This document shows, piece after piece, positions 37,041 to 46,426 of a stretch of 64,000 nt of DNA; the first letter of the stretch is position 1, and the number at the start of each line of letters is the position of its first letter. Position numbers and translations under genes: made by a program. Source of the DNA: Shewanella sediminis HAW-EB3 (GTDB lineage Bacteria > Pseudomonadota > Gammaproteobacteria > Enterobacterales > Shewanellaceae); assembly GCF_000018025.1 (NCBI RefSeq), contig NC_009831.1, positions 1,426,001 through 1,490,000 on the forward strand, read 5' to 3'. Below the pieces are notes generated by a model. That model made no database searches. It had not been told where the DNA came from and saw only the letters and a program-made list of their open reading frames with translations.

Positions 37041-37163
37041 GAGATACCTTTAAAGACTGGAGTTCAATAGTTGGGCGCAATGATAACTAAGCAGAGAGGG
37101 AAACGGTAGTCATGATCACGTGAAATCGCTGAAACGACAGTCCGTGAAGGGGGGGAGATAAAG

Positions 37164-37187
37164 AATAACCTCCCGCAGGAGGTTATT
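37164..37187 (-). terminator. Hairpin between DUF4426 and rdgB
   Basis: AATAACCTCC/GGAGGTTATT with a four-base loop; on the minus strand it is followed by CTTTATCTCC, a weak U run. It may partly separate rdgB from the upstream genes. Confidence 0.5.
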
Positions 37188-37239
37188 GAAAGCAGTAATC
37201 GGCCAAATCCATAGTGGCAGAGCTAGCCAGAAACAAGAG

Positions 37240-37674
37240 CTACTCTACATAGAACTTCTGTTTGAACTTCAACTGTGTATTGAGTTTATTCTGATATTTG
37301 ACTGCGATTTTAAAGTTGATCTCCTGATCATCACGGTAGGGGACCTCAGCGACATAGTAGATAGCATCTGCTTCACGGATCTCCCTGAACTCCAGGTTGA
37401 TACGCGCATCAAGAAGATTATTAGCAATGCCTGAAATTTCAATCGCAACAGGAGGGTTTCCTTTCTGGCTGGTGTCGAGCACAGAAACATTGATGATCCC
37501 GGTATAACTACTGCGTTTAATGCCGTATGACTTAGCAATAGTGGGAGTCAGAAATGTGCTGCTAAAGGCTACATAGTGAATATCGAAGTTACCTACCTTC
37601 TGCTTCTGCTCTGCAGAAACATTGCCGACGAAGGCGAGAGTGAGAATTAGTGCTGACAAAATAACTCTGAACAT
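37240..37674 (-). CDS. DUF4426 family exported protein
   Basis: A 144-residue exported protein with a signal peptide ending VSA-EQKQ and the conserved core YVAFSSTFLTPTIAKSYGI and AEVPYRDDQEINF. I recall this family as DUF4426, found next to rdgB and yggT/yggU in Shewanella and Vibrio. The function is unknown; a beta-rich periplasmic fold is likely. It sits between yggU and rdgB in the same direction. Confidence 0.7.
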   Translation of the reverse strand: MFRVILSALILTLAFVGNVSAEQKQKVGNFDIHYVAFSSTFLTPTIAKSYGIKRSSYTGIINVSVLDTSQKGNPPVAIEISGIANNLLDARINLEFREIREADAIYYVAEVPYRDDQEINFKIAVKYQNKLNTQLKFKQKFYVE

Positions 37675-37776
37675 GACTGGCTCCTGTGTTATCCGTTCTA
37701 TCTATCGTGGATTACTAAAGTATAGATGTTTACATCATTAAACCTAGTTATACCACTCATTGTGTTACAAAAACCT

Positions 37777-38064
37777 CTACAAAAGGGCGTTGATGATCTC
37801 GGGGATAAGTCTGGGTGAAAGTATTTTTATCTGTTTATGTCTGCCTAATTGCCCTTTGAGGATTACGATATCTCCCTTAGGCACCTTAAAGGCTTTCGAC
37901 AGGTATTTGATGAGGTGAGCGTTCGCCTTACCATCGACCGGAGGGGCTGTGATGGCTATTTTAAGCTCCTCTCCATGAACCCCTACAATCTGGTCCCGAC
38001 TGGCTTTGGGTTGAATATAGAGATTAAGCAGCAGGTCATCCTGCTGCTTAGAGACGGGAAGCAC
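37777..38064 (-). CDS. yggU: YggU family protein (DUF167)
   Basis: A 95-residue protein of the DUF167/YggU family, with core [20 protein letters not shown] and [20 protein letters not shown]. It starts with GTG at 38064, overlapping the yggT stop as TAGTG, so translation is coupled. Function unknown; the gene pair yggT-yggU is widely conserved. Confidence 0.88.
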   Translation of the reverse strand: MLPVSKQQDDLLLNLYIQPKASRDQIVGVHGEELKIAITAPPVDGKANAHLIKYLSKAFKVPKGDIVILKGQLGRHKQIKILSPRLIPEIINALL

Positions 38065-38612
38065 TATACGTTTGCCCAGAAAGGCACATATTGCGCTAAC
38101 AAAATATTGACGAAGTTAAGGATGATCATCATTACAAGCAATGAAAGATCGAGGCCGCCCATAGGAGGAAGAATGCGACGGATTGGTGAAAGGAAAGGTT
38201 CGGTTAACTGTCCCATGACCATCTCAATAGGATTATGACCTTGGCTGACCCAGCTTAAAATGGCTCGAATGATCAGCATCCAGAAAAGCAGTACTCCAGC
38301 CTCTTTAAAGACAGAGACTACGGCAACTAACAAAATTGTTAGAATATCGATGGCTGCGCCGGCTATGAGGCTAAGGATCACAAATTTAGCCACGACGACC
38401 ATAAGCGCGAGTAATACCGATGCCGTATCAAACCCACCAATGGAGGGGAGAACACGGCGCAAAGGGGCGACAATCGGATGGGTAGCTTTTACAATAAACT
38501 GACTGAATGGGTTGTAAAAATCGGCCTTAGCGAGCTGAAGCCAAATTCGGAGAATCACAATCATCAGGTAAAGATCAAAAACGGTACTGATTAAAAAACT
38601 TAATGCATTCAT
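38064..38612 (-). CDS. yggT: YggT family membrane protein
   Basis: A 182-residue membrane protein with two YGGT repeats, each of the form hydrophobic helix then [24 protein letters not shown] in repeat 1 (about residues 34-58) and the equivalent [17 protein letters not shown] in repeat 2. The family is linked to cell-division and turgor-related functions in other bacteria. It lies between proC and yggU. Confidence 0.88.
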   Translation of the reverse strand: MNALSFLISTVFDLYLMIVILRIWLQLAKADFYNPFSQFIVKATHPIVAPLRRVLPSIGGFDTASVLLALMVVVAKFVILSLIAGAAIDILTILLVAVVSVFKEAGVLLFWMLIIRAILSWVSQGHNPIEMVMGQLTEPFLSPIRRILPPMGGLDLSLLVMMIILNFVNILLAQYVPFWANV

Positions 38613-38656
38613 AAGTATGCTCTATTCTATAATGTTGAAAGTTAGTACTATCGAAA

Positions 38657-39475
38657 TTAATATTGCTCAGCCATCTCTTGGGCGCGGGCGACACAGTCAT
38701 CCATAGCTTTGCTTACCAGTCCTCTGATGTTACCAGATTCAAAGGCGGCAATCGCCTGAGCCGTTGTGCCTCCCTTAGAGGTGACATTTTCTCTGAGTTG
38801 CGCGGCGGAAAGCTCTGGGTTTTGAATCACCATTTCAGCAGCCCCAAGCGCGGCTTGCTGAACTAAGGCTCTGGCCTTGAGTTCATCCATTCCAGAGTTG
38901 GTTGCGTTCGCTATCATGGCTTCCATAAACAGAAAGAAATATGCAGGAGAGCTGCCTGCCAGGGCAATAACCTGATTCAGCTCTTCCTCTTTCTCTACCC
39001 AGACGACTTTGCCGCCACTTAACATGAGTTGTTCACAGAACTGCTTTTGCTTTTCTGAGATATTATTGCCAGCATATAAACCTGTCATACCCACTCCAAT
39101 CTGAGTCGGTGTATTGGGCATAGTACGGATAAGTTTGATCTCTTGGCCGAAATAATCGTTATAACGATTAGCGGTAATGCCTGCGGCTATGGTAATGATC
39201 AGTTTGTCTGCCAGGTCGAGTGCGCCGAGCTCTTCACATACGGCCTGCATAAAATGGGGTTTTACACTCAAGACGACGACATCGGCCTCTTTGGCTGCTG
39301 CAAGGTTATCATGGGAAACCAGAATATTGAGGTCCCGCTTCAGATCGTTTAATTTTCCGACGCTGGGGTTAGTCGCGTGAATGAGTGACGGAGTATAGCC
39401 ACTTTTTACTAACCCGCTGGTAATGCTGCGGGTCATGTTTCCAGCCCCGATAAAACACAACTTCTTCTCAACCAT
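38657..39475 (-). CDS. proC: Pyrroline-5-carboxylate reductase ProC
   Basis: A 272-residue enzyme for the last step of proline synthesis. The Rossmann motif is CFIGAGNMTRSITSGL, the substrate segment ALAGSSPAYFFLFMEAM, and the C-terminal signature is LRENVTSKGGTTAQAIAAFE (residues about 227-246). It decamerises in relatives. It is the second gene of the block, between yggS and yggT, an arrangement common in gammaproteobacteria. Confidence 0.94.
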   Translation of the reverse strand: MVEKKLCFIGAGNMTRSITSGLVKSGYTPSLIHATNPSVGKLNDLKRDLNILVSHDNLAAAKEADVVVLSVKPHFMQAVCEELGALDLADKLIITIAAGITANRYNDYFGQEIKLIRTMPNTPTQIGVGMTGLYAGNNISEKQKQFCEQLMLSGGKVVWVEKEEELNQVIALAGSSPAYFFLFMEAMIANATNSGMDELKARALVQQAALGAAEMVIQNPELSAAQLRENVTSKGGTTAQAIAAFESGNIRGLVSKAMDDCVARAQEMAEQY

Positions 39476-39608
39476 GTGACATCTCTTATTAGTTGTTGTA
39501 GGACGATTAATTCCTGTTTCTTTTATATTTGGGCGTTAACCCAATAAAACAAGCTCAATAAAACAAAGAAGGCCAAAAGTTCGTCGGGGTTATCATCACA
39601 GCTAGCTC

Positions 39609-40313
39609 TCAAGCATTCAACCCCTTCTCTCTTTCACCAAATATCGCACTACCAATTCTAACCATGGTTGAGCCATGCTCTACGGCTTGTTCCAAATCGT
39701 TACTCATCCCCATAGAGAGCGTATCAAGGTCTGGGTAGATGGCTTTTAATTTCAGGAATAAACTCTGCAGTTGTTGGAACTCATCTTTTTGCTTGCGTTT
39801 ATCATCTGTTGCCGTTGGAATCGCCATCAATCCACGCAGCGTCAACTTTGGAAGGGTATCGATAGTGTTGGCCAGCACCATAAGCTCAGAAGGGACGATT
39901 CCTGACTTACTCGCCTCACCACTAATATTAACCTGAATACAGATATTGAGTGGTTTTAGCGCATCGGGACGTTGGTCATTGAGACGCACAGCAATTTTAT
40001 CCCGACAAAGGGTATGCATCCAATCGAAAAGGCCGGCGACGACCTTTGTCTTATTGGATTGCAGGGGACCGATGAAGTGCCATTGGATTTCAGGACAGAT
40101 AGATTTCAGCTCGTTTACCTTAGACTCCCCCTCCTGGACATAGTTTTCTCCGAAAAGTCTCTGACCAGCAGCATAGGCCGCTATAATATCTGTAATAGGT
40201 TTAGTTTTACTCACTGCGAGTAATTGAATTTCATCGGCATTTCTAGATGAAAACTTTGCCGCTTGGGTAATTCGATGCTGGGCGTTAGCCAGCCTGTCTG
40301 CTATTGTTGTCAT
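39609..40313 (-). CDS. yggS: PLP-homeostasis protein YggS
   Basis: A 234-residue PLP-binding protein of the YggS/PROSC family. The PLP lysine is in LLAVSKTKP, with FGENYVQEG, WHFIGPLQSNK and MGMSNDLEQAVEHGSTMVRIG confirming the family. I start at ATG 40313 (MTTIADRLANAQ); an upstream in-frame ATG at 40346 would overlap the pilT start region. It is divergent from pilT with only 36 bp between the two starts. Confidence 0.9.
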   Translation of the reverse strand: MTTIADRLANAQHRITQAAKFSSRNADEIQLLAVSKTKPITDIIAAYAAGQRLFGENYVQEGESKVNELKSICPEIQWHFIGPLQSNKTKVVAGLFDWMHTLCRDKIAVRLNDQRPDALKPLNICIQVNISGEASKSGIVPSELMVLANTIDTLPKLTLRGLMAIPTATDDKRKQKDEFQQLQSLFLKLKAIYPDLDTLSMGMSNDLEQAVEHGSTMVRIGSAIFGEREKGLNA

Positions 40314-40349
40314 GATGTAAGTTTTTTGATTGGATGGATGTCCCATACT

Positions 40350-41384
40350 ATGGAAATCACAGAGTTACTTGCCTTTAGTGTAAAGCACAAAGCGTCAGAT
40401 CTACACCTTTCAGCGGGCGTTTCGCCTATGATACGTGTTGATGGCGAAGTCAGGAAGATCAATTTACCCGCTTTAGATCATCAAGGTGTTCATGGACTCG
40501 TCTATGACATCATGAATGATAAGCAGCGTAAAGATTATGAAGAACATTTAGAGATAGATTTTTCGTTCGAAGTGCCAAATTTAGCGCGTTTTCGTGTCAA
40601 TGCCTTCAATCAGGCTCGAGGTGCTGCGGCCGTATTCCGTACTATCCCCAGTGACATCTTAAGCCTTGAGCAACTCGGCGCGCCGGAGATTTTTAAGAAG
40701 ATCTCCAGCTTTCCCCGTGGGCTTGTGTTGGTAACCGGACCAACAGGTTCGGGTAAAAGTACTACCTTAGCGGCCATGATCGATTATATAAACGATGCTC
40801 GTCACGAGCATATTCTGACCATCGAAGACCCGATAGAATTCGTTCACCAAAATAAGCAATGCCTGATTAACCAGCGTGAGGTTCACCGCCATACTCACAG
40901 CTTTAATGCGGCTTTGCGTAGTGCACTTCGTGAAGATCCCGATGTTATTCTGGTGGGTGAGATGCGAGATCTCGAGACTATTCGTCTTGCGATGACTGCG
41001 GCCGAGACGGGTCATCTGGTTTTCGGCACCTTGCATACCACGTCGGCGGCTAAAACCATTGACCGTATAGTCGATGTGTTCCCCGAAGGAGAAAAGGGCA
41101 TGGTCAGAACTATGTTGTCTGAGTCGCTACAGGCGGTAATTTCTCAAACCCTGATTAAGAAGGTGGGTGGCGGCCGTGTCGCAGCTCACGAGATCATGAT
41201 GGGAACCCCGGCGATTCGTAACCTTATTCGAGAAGACAAAGTCGCTCAAATGTATTCAGCGATTCAAACGGGTATGGCTCACGGTATGCAGACCTTAGAT
41301 CAATGCCTGCAGAATCTGGTTAATCGTGGTCAAATTACTCGTGAAGATGCACAACATAAGAGTGCAACCAAGCAAACTTTTTAA
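40350..41384 (+). CDS. pilT: Twitching motility ATPase PilT
   Basis: A 344-residue retraction ATPase. The Walker A is GPTGSGKST, the Asp box and Walker B are ILTIEDPIEF and DPDVILVGEMRD, the His box is HLVFGTLHTTSA, and the C-terminal AIRNLIRE motif typical of PilT is present. ATG 40350 (MEITELLAFS) matches known PilT N-termini; in-frame ATG 40338 would add four residues. It powers disassembly of the pilus built by the minor pilins at the start of the window. Confidence 0.95.
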   Translation: MEITELLAFSVKHKASDLHLSAGVSPMIRVDGEVRKINLPALDHQGVHGLVYDIMNDKQRKDYEEHLEIDFSFEVPNLARFRVNAFNQARGAAAVFRTIPSDILSLEQLGAPEIFKKISSFPRGLVLVTGPTGSGKSTTLAAMIDYINDARHEHILTIEDPIEFVHQNKQCLINQREVHRHTHSFNAALRSALREDPDVILVGEMRDLETIRLAMTAAETGHLVFGTLHTTSAAKTIDRIVDVFPEGEKGMVRTMLSESLQAVISQTLIKKVGGGRVAAHEIMMGTPAIRNLIREDKVAQMYSAIQTGMAHGMQTLDQCLQNLVNRGQITREDAQHKSATKQTF

Positions 41385-41410
41385 TATCACCTGGATTTTA
41401 AGGCTTTATT

Positions 41411-42523
41411 ATGGATGTTCGTCCCTTCTTAAAAATAATGGTGGAGCGTAAAGCATCGGATCTATTTATCACTGCAGGCTTCCCACCCAGTGCAAAAATT
41501 GATGGTGAGTTGAGACCCTTAAGTGAGAGTTCATTTACCCCCGCACAGGCATTGGATTTTGTTGAATCTTTGATGACGGATGTGCAGAAAACGGAGTTTC
41601 ATGAGAGTCGGGAGTGTAACTTTGCTTTTGCCGCAAAAGAGCTGGGTCGTTTTCGTGTCAGCGCCTTCTGGCAAAGAGAAGCGCCGGGCTGTGTCATGCG
41701 CAGGATTGAAACTAAAATTCCGGAAGTGGAAGATCTGAAGCTCCCACCCATTTTAAAAGACCTCGTGATGAGTAAACGCGGGCTTATCATCATGGTCGGT
41801 GGTACGGGAACGGGTAAATCGACCTCGTTGGCGGCGCTGGTGGGTTATCGTAATGCAAACTCTCGAGGTCATATCCTGACAATTGAGGATCCCGTCGAGT
41901 TTGTTCACGAACACCGCAAGAGTATTATTACTCAGCGAGAAGTCGGTATCGATACCGAGTCATTCGATGCCGCCCTTAAAAGTTCGCTTCGTCAGGCTCC
42001 GGATGTGATCTTAATCGGTGAGATCCGAAGCCAGGAGACGATGGAGTTTGCACTCTCATTTGCAGAAACCGGTCACCTGTGTATGGCAACGTTGCACGCA
42101 AACAATGCAAACCAAGCACTGGACCGTATCATGCACTTAGTGCCGGAGAGTAAGCATCAACAGCTGTTATTCGACCTTTCATTAAACTTACGAGGTATCG
42201 TCGCACAACAGTTGGTTCCCAAAGCGGACGGCACTGGTCGACGTGCAGCCATTGAAATTTTGATCAACACGCCAAGGATCTCAAGTTTGATTGCGAAAAA
42301 TGAGCTGCACTCGCTAAAAGAGACGATGGCTAAGTCAAACGAGCAGGGGATGCAGACTTTCGATCAAGCGTTACTCAAACTCTATAGTGAAGGGGAGATA
42401 AGTTACGCCGATGCGCTTCATTACGCCGATTCACCTAATGATCTTCGCTTGATGATTAAACTTCAAGGCTCTGACCCCTCCAGTTCAGGTTTCATGGAAG
42501 GGGTTACACTGGATATGGATTAA
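41411..42523 (+). CDS. pilU: Accessory retraction ATPase PilU
   Basis: A 370-residue PilT paralogue. The Walker A is GGTGTGKST, the Walker B DVILIGEIRS and the His box HLCMATLHANNA. The AIRNLIRE motif is replaced by TPRISSLIAKNE. PilU supports PilT-dependent retraction under load. It is 26 bp after pilT and ends in a strong terminator. Confidence 0.94.
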   Translation: MDVRPFLKIMVERKASDLFITAGFPPSAKIDGELRPLSESSFTPAQALDFVESLMTDVQKTEFHESRECNFAFAAKELGRFRVSAFWQREAPGCVMRRIETKIPEVEDLKLPPILKDLVMSKRGLIIMVGGTGTGKSTSLAALVGYRNANSRGHILTIEDPVEFVHEHRKSIITQREVGIDTESFDAALKSSLRQAPDVILIGEIRSQETMEFALSFAETGHLCMATLHANNANQALDRIMHLVPESKHQQLLFDLSLNLRGIVAQQLVPKADGTGRRAAIEILINTPRISSLIAKNELHSLKETMAKSNEQGMQTFDQALLKLYSEGEISYADALHYADSPNDLRLMIKLQGSDPSSSGFMEGVTLDMD

Positions 42524-42552
42524 TCATTTCATGATCTGATGAGTCTTAAGTT

Positions 42553-42584
42553 AAAAAACCAGCGTTGCTATGCGCTGGTTTTTT
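42553..42584 (+). terminator. Terminator after pilU
   Basis: AAAAAACCAGCG/CGCTGGTTTTTT with an eight-base loop. Confidence 0.9.
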
Positions 42585-42857
42585 ATGCATGGTCAATTAA
42601 TTTTTTGCAATGCTTATTAGACCGTTAGTTAAGAGTCGACTCAGGATTGCCATATGACTAGGATGTCGAGGTGGGACCGATAACTAACCTCAGCTGTTAC
42701 AACGACTTTAGTCAAGCTAGGGTCTCAGGGGGGGGGGGCCTAGGAGACTCGTTTTATGCTATATCTGCGGGCAAGTTTTACTCCTATCTTGACTGGAACG
42801 GAGGTAATAACATGTGGTTTAATGAGCGGTAAGTGATTCGTATTTAAAGAGGTTAGA
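42585..42857. other. pilU/hemH intergenic region with G11 run
   Basis: This spacer holds the hemH promoter region. An 11-base G run at 42728-42738 lies between GTCTC and GAGAC half-arms that could pair. I see no ORF or consensus promoter. Confidence 0.5.
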
Positions 42858-43895
42858 TTGGCTAAATTTTCAGGTTTATCTAAAGATGTTGGACATACTA
42901 AACGCGGAAAAACCGGAGTGTTACTGGTAAATTTAGGTACACCCGATGCGCCAACGGCTTCGGCAGTTAGGCGTTATCTTGCCGAATTCCTTTCAGATCC
43001 CAGAGTCGTAGAGATACCAAAACTCGTGTGGATGTTGATATTACACGGAATTATTTTACGTATCCGGCCTGCAAAGAGTGCAGCATTATATCAGCAAGTC
43101 TGGACTGATAATGGTTCCCCTCTGATGGATATCACTCGCAGGCAGACCGAAAAATTGGCTCAATATTTTAAAGATAATGGCTGTAACAAGAGTCAAAATG
43201 AGACTCAAGATATTTCGGTTGAGTTTTGTATGCGATACGGGAAGCCATCTGTGTCAGATACCTTGAAGCGAATGCACAATGAAGGTGTTGATAAAATGGT
43301 GGTTTTGCCTTTGTATCCACAATACGCGGCACCGACAACGGCTTCAGCATTTGATGCGATAGCCAAAGAGCTAATGAGCTGGCGTTATCTGCCTTCTTTG
43401 CACTTTATCAATACTTATCATAATAATCCTGATTTTATCCATGCCCTTGCTGAGTCGATAAAGCGAGATTTTACCGCCAATGGTCAACCGCAAAAATTAG
43501 TTCTCTCCTACCATGGGATGCCTGAGCGTAATCTTCATTTAGGTGATCCTTACTACTGCTTCTGTATGCTGACAACTAAGCTGGTGGTTGAGCAGTTAGG
43601 TTTATCTAAAGACCAATATATTGCGACTTTTCAATCTCGCTTCGGTAAGGCTAAATGGCTAACACCATATACCGATGCGACTATGGCGTCCTTACCTGAG
43701 CAAGATGTGAGGGATATCGCGGTAGTGTGTCCAGCTTTCAGTGCCGATTGTTTAGAGACTCTGGAGGAGATAGCCGAAGAAAACCGGCTCATCTTCGAAG
43801 AGGCGGGTGGACAGAAATATCGATATATTCCAGCGCTAAATGATGATGAACTCCATATCAAGATGATGGCTAATATCGTTCAACCCTATCTTTAA
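42858..43895 (+). CDS. hemH: Ferrochelatase HemH
   Basis: A 345-residue ferrochelatase that inserts Fe(II) into protoporphyrin IX. The motifs GVLLVNLGTPDAPT, LPLYPQYAAPTTAS and SYHGMPERNLHLGDPYYCFC (with the active-site His) and the C-terminal ETLEEI match the family. The start is TTG 42858, preceded by AGAGG at a good distance; no ATG is near. It is a single gene between two terminators. Confidence 0.92.
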   Translation: MAKFSGLSKDVGHTKRGKTGVLLVNLGTPDAPTASAVRRYLAEFLSDPRVVEIPKLVWMLILHGIILRIRPAKSAALYQQVWTDNGSPLMDITRRQTEKLAQYFKDNGCNKSQNETQDISVEFCMRYGKPSVSDTLKRMHNEGVDKMVVLPLYPQYAAPTTASAFDAIAKELMSWRYLPSLHFINTYHNNPDFIHALAESIKRDFTANGQPQKLVLSYHGMPERNLHLGDPYYCFCMLTTKLVVEQLGLSKDQYIATFQSRFGKAKWLTPYTDATMASLPEQDVRDIAVVCPAFSADCLETLEEIAEENRLIFEEAGGQKYRYIPALNDDELHIKMMANIVQPYL

Positions 43896-43920
43896 ATAAA
43901 GCGCAATGTGTATTAACAAA

Positions 43921-43942
43921 GGGAGCTTAGGCTCCCATTTTT
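43921..43942 (+). terminator. Terminator after hemH
   Basis: GGGAGC/GCTCCC with four-base loop followed by ATTTTTAA, between convergent hemH and ruvX. Confidence 0.75.
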
Positions 43943-43963
43943 AATGCCAACGCTATTGCTCAC

Positions 43964-44383
43964 TTAGTATAAATTCTCGAAATAGCTTTCGATAATCAAT
44001 ACCGCCGACATAGCATCGACTTGTCCCTTAGTTAGCGCTTTATAGCCGCCCATCTCAAAGAGTCTGGCTTTAGCATCGGCGGTAGTGAGACGTTCATCTT
44101 GAGTGGCAATTTTTACCCCAAACCGACCATTAATGCGATTGGCAAACTTCTTGGCTCTCTGTGTCATCTCCTGTTCTGAGCCGTCCATGTTTAGTGGTAG
44201 GCCGACCACTACCAGGTCTGGTTTCCACTCTTCGATAAGCATGCCTATCTCTTCCCATTTTGGGATCCCATCGACCGCGTTAATTGACAACAGGGGGTTA
44301 GCACTACCGGTGAGCGATTGCCCTATGGCGACGCCAATACTCTTAGTGCCGTAATCGAAGCCTAATACCGTTAATGAACTCAT
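43964..44383 (-). CDS. ruvX: Pre-16S rRNA nuclease / RuvX (YqgF)
   Basis: A 139-residue YqgF-family RNase H-like protein, [21 protein letters not shown] with catalytic Asp in FDYG and a second acidic residue in [11 protein letters not shown]. In E. coli it processes the 5' end of 16S rRNA. It lies 84 bp after yqgE, as in E. coli. Confidence 0.93.
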   Translation of the reverse strand: MSSLTVLGFDYGTKSIGVAIGQSLTGSANPLLSINAVDGIPKWEEIGMLIEEWKPDLVVVGLPLNMDGSEQEMTQRAKKFANRINGRFGVKIATQDERLTTADAKARLFEMGGYKALTKGQVDAMSAVLIIESYFENLY

Positions 44384-44467
44384 AAATAATTTCTTAATAA
44401 ATTGTTGGAATATGACTTTTAGAGCATGTGATCCAAGTGAGGTAAATTGCTCTAAACCCTGCTCAGA

Positions 44468-45028
44468 TTATGCGTGACCTGTTTGGTTAGACAACTGCCA
44501 TATATCGAAGCCCAAGGATTCGGTGGCTCGTTGCCAACGATCTTCATATTCGGTAGAAAATAGCAGTTCAGCAGTGGCAGGAATAGATAGCCATGTATTC
44601 TCTGCCAGCTCCTGCTCAAGCTGATCTCGGCTCCACCCTGCATAACCCAGTGCGACAATGAATTGCTCCGGGGCGGTATCGCTTCCTAGTGCCGACAATA
44701 CATCTCTCGATGTGGTCAGCATAAGTTCGTCTGTGAGTGACTGACTGTTGTTCCATGTTGATTGAGGTGTGTGAAGTACAAATCCTCTTTCAGGGGTTAC
44801 CGGGCCCCCGATGAGCACTTTTGAGCCTAAAGAGGTGATAAGTTCCGGCTCCTCTTTGAGTTGCATCTGAAGCAGGAGTTCATTGACCTCGATACCAATA
44901 GGGCGGTTTATCATTATTCCCATCGCACCTTTTTCGTCGTGCTCGCAGATGTAGATCACCGAACGTTCAAAGAAAGTGTCTTTAAGTGAGGGCATAGCGA
45001 TTAAAAAGTGATTTTGTAAACTTTCCAT
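44468..45028 (-). CDS. yqgE: YqgE/AlgH family protein
   Basis: A 186-residue protein of the YqgE/AlgH family, with [23 protein letters not shown] (positions about 8-30), [12 protein letters not shown] and [17 protein letters not shown]. Function is not established; the name AlgH comes from alginate regulation in Pseudomonas. It precedes ruvX on the minus strand, a conserved pair. Confidence 0.92.
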
Positions 45029-45074
45029 TTGAGCTCCACTAAAGGGAATAGGCTAGCTATGTAGAATATGGGTC

Positions 45075-45404
45075 TTAACCGCCCGCTAATTTAACCTTGT
45101 AATTGAGCTTCTCTAGCAGTGTTTTTAACTGTTCCCGATTATCAGTTTGAACCTCAATATTGAACTCTTTTACAGTACCGCCACATCCGCACTGTTTTTT
45201 TAATTTTTGCGCTAAAGCTTTTAGCTCTTTCTCATTTAATCCAAGGCCTTTAATGATAGAGACCCCTTTTCCTTTACGGCCCTTACTGTCTTTGTGGATC
45301 CTAACGATTCCATCACCAACAGGCGTTTGAGGTGTTTCGATTTCAGGCGAGATCCTGCCGATATCTGTACTATAAACAAGAGAAACATTTGAGTCTTTTT
45401 TCAT
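45075..45404 (-). CDS. SUI1-family translation factor (YciH-like)
   Basis: A 109-residue protein of the SUI1/eIF1 family, with QCGCGGTVKEFNIEVQTDNREQL and VSIIKGLGLNEKELKAL (shown as partial segments). E. coli YciH influences initiation fidelity. The N-terminus (about 30 residues) is variable. It lies upstream of yqgE with a 46-bp gap. Confidence 0.85.
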   Translation of the reverse strand: MKKDSNVSLVYSTDIGRISPEIETPQTPVGDGIVRIHKDSKGRKGKGVSIIKGLGLNEKELKALAQKLKKQCGCGGTVKEFNIEVQTDNREQLKTLLEKLNYKVKLAGG

Positions 45405-45474
45405 GAGAACGTCATTAATTAGCGGTGATAAACAGAGTCTAACAAATTGAAGAATCTTGTGGGAGTTTAATATA

Positions 45475-45788
45475 ATACCAATCAGTATAAAGATGTGATC
45501 GCTCAGCGAGAGTCTAGCGCTTCTGAGGCAAGGTCATCAATTGCTCCTGCATAAATGACATTTGCAACATCCATGTTGCTCGCAGCGAGTGAAGAGCATA
45601 GTTGTTCTACGTTTAAGCTCGTTAACGCAGCATCAGAAGCGCTAAAACTCGCCTTTTAGGAGGTTTTTTGGCTGCCTACTTCTTCGTTGAATAGCTTCAC
45701 AAGGGATCACCATTGTATCATCTATTCGCCTTGAATTAGTTTGCCAAAAATAACTCTGAGTAGATCACTTTCTTATACTGATTGGTAT
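45475..45788. mobile_element. MITE-like element, 314 bp
   Basis: The element has perfect 16-bp terminal inverted repeats, ATACCAATCAGTATAA at the left (45475-45490) and its complement at the right (45773-45788). Inside, pairing continues imperfectly through GTGATC and CTCAG. It has no ORF, so it would need a transposase in trans. Related solo palindromes lie at 30220, 47005 and 47848. No clear target duplication is visible. Confidence 0.7.
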
Positions 45789-45801
45789 AAAAGGTAGAAA
45801 T

Positions 45802-45825
45802 AAAAAAAGACCACACACGGTGGTC
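45802..45825 (-). terminator. Terminator of the small membrane protein gene
   Basis: On the minus strand GACCAC/GTGGTC with five-base loop is followed by seven T and ATTTC. Confidence 0.75.
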
Positions 45826-45937
45826 AATAAACTGTTATCTATTCATTTGCAGGGATATAGATAAGTTGAACCTTCCGACATTGCCTCAAACTGACACAAG
45901 AGGAAGTGCAGTTGGCAATAGAAATGATAAAACGACT

Positions 45938-46255
45938 TTAAATTGCCTGTGCGACTCCTATTAAGAGTGAAATTGCGGTAAGGGCCGCACAGGGAAGGAT
46001 GAACTTATGCAGTTTTGGCAGCGCTATCGAGCAGGCTGTCAGTACAAAGCCTATCGATGCTGCGCCATAGCTGTTGGTGTCCCCGCTGAGCAGAGAAAGC
46101 ATCAGCCAGGCCAATACGCCGGCCGGCAATATCAATAAGCTGAAATGGCCAAAGTCGACCTTATCAGAGTTACTCTCTGTTTGGATTGTGGCCTTAACGG
46201 GGGCGAATATGTAAACAGCGGCCGAAATAAGAAAGGCGGTTGCAAACCAAAACAT
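45938..46255 (-). CDS. Small four-helix membrane protein, Fur-box-preceded
   Basis: A 105-residue hydrophobic protein with about four membrane segments (FATAFLISAAVYIFAP, LLILPAGVLAWLMLSLL, AASIGFVLTACSIALP and AALTAISLLIGVAQAI). I start at ATG 46255 since GGAG lies six bases upstream; a longer in-frame start at 46315 would place the Fur-box-like site inside the gene. I do not recognise the family for certain; similarly sized DUF3325-type proteins accompany iron-uptake genes. A Fur-box-like site before it suggests iron control. It is alone on its strand, ending in a terminator. Confidence 0.55.
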   Translation of the reverse strand: MFWFATAFLISAAVYIFAPVKATIQTESNSDKVDFGHFSLLILPAGVLAWLMLSLLSGDTNSYGAASIGFVLTACSIALPKLHKFILPCAALTAISLLIGVAQAI

Positions 46256-46276
46256 AGATAACTCCAACTCCGCGTG

Positions 46277-46296
46277 ATTGATAATCATTATCATTA
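46277..46296 (-). promoter_or_regulatory. Fur-box-like site
   Basis: Around 46278-46295 the plus strand reads TTGATAATCATTATCATT, three hexamers near GATAAT/ATTATC as in the Fur consensus. It lies 22 bp before the ATG of the small membrane protein, so it may overlap the promoter. Confidence 0.65.
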
Positions 46297-46426
46297 AGTC
46301 TTGGGCTGAAGTCAAGCTAAACGATACAAGTTTTAATACAAAATTGAGTTGTAGATCATAAGATTGCTATGTAAGCTGAAATTCAATTATGGATTGTGTA
46401 AATTTAGGATTTGACGGGGTTTTAAT

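Noticed and set aside
45475-45788. Functional insertion sequence
   Set aside because: No transposase ORF is present, so it can only be a non-autonomous element.
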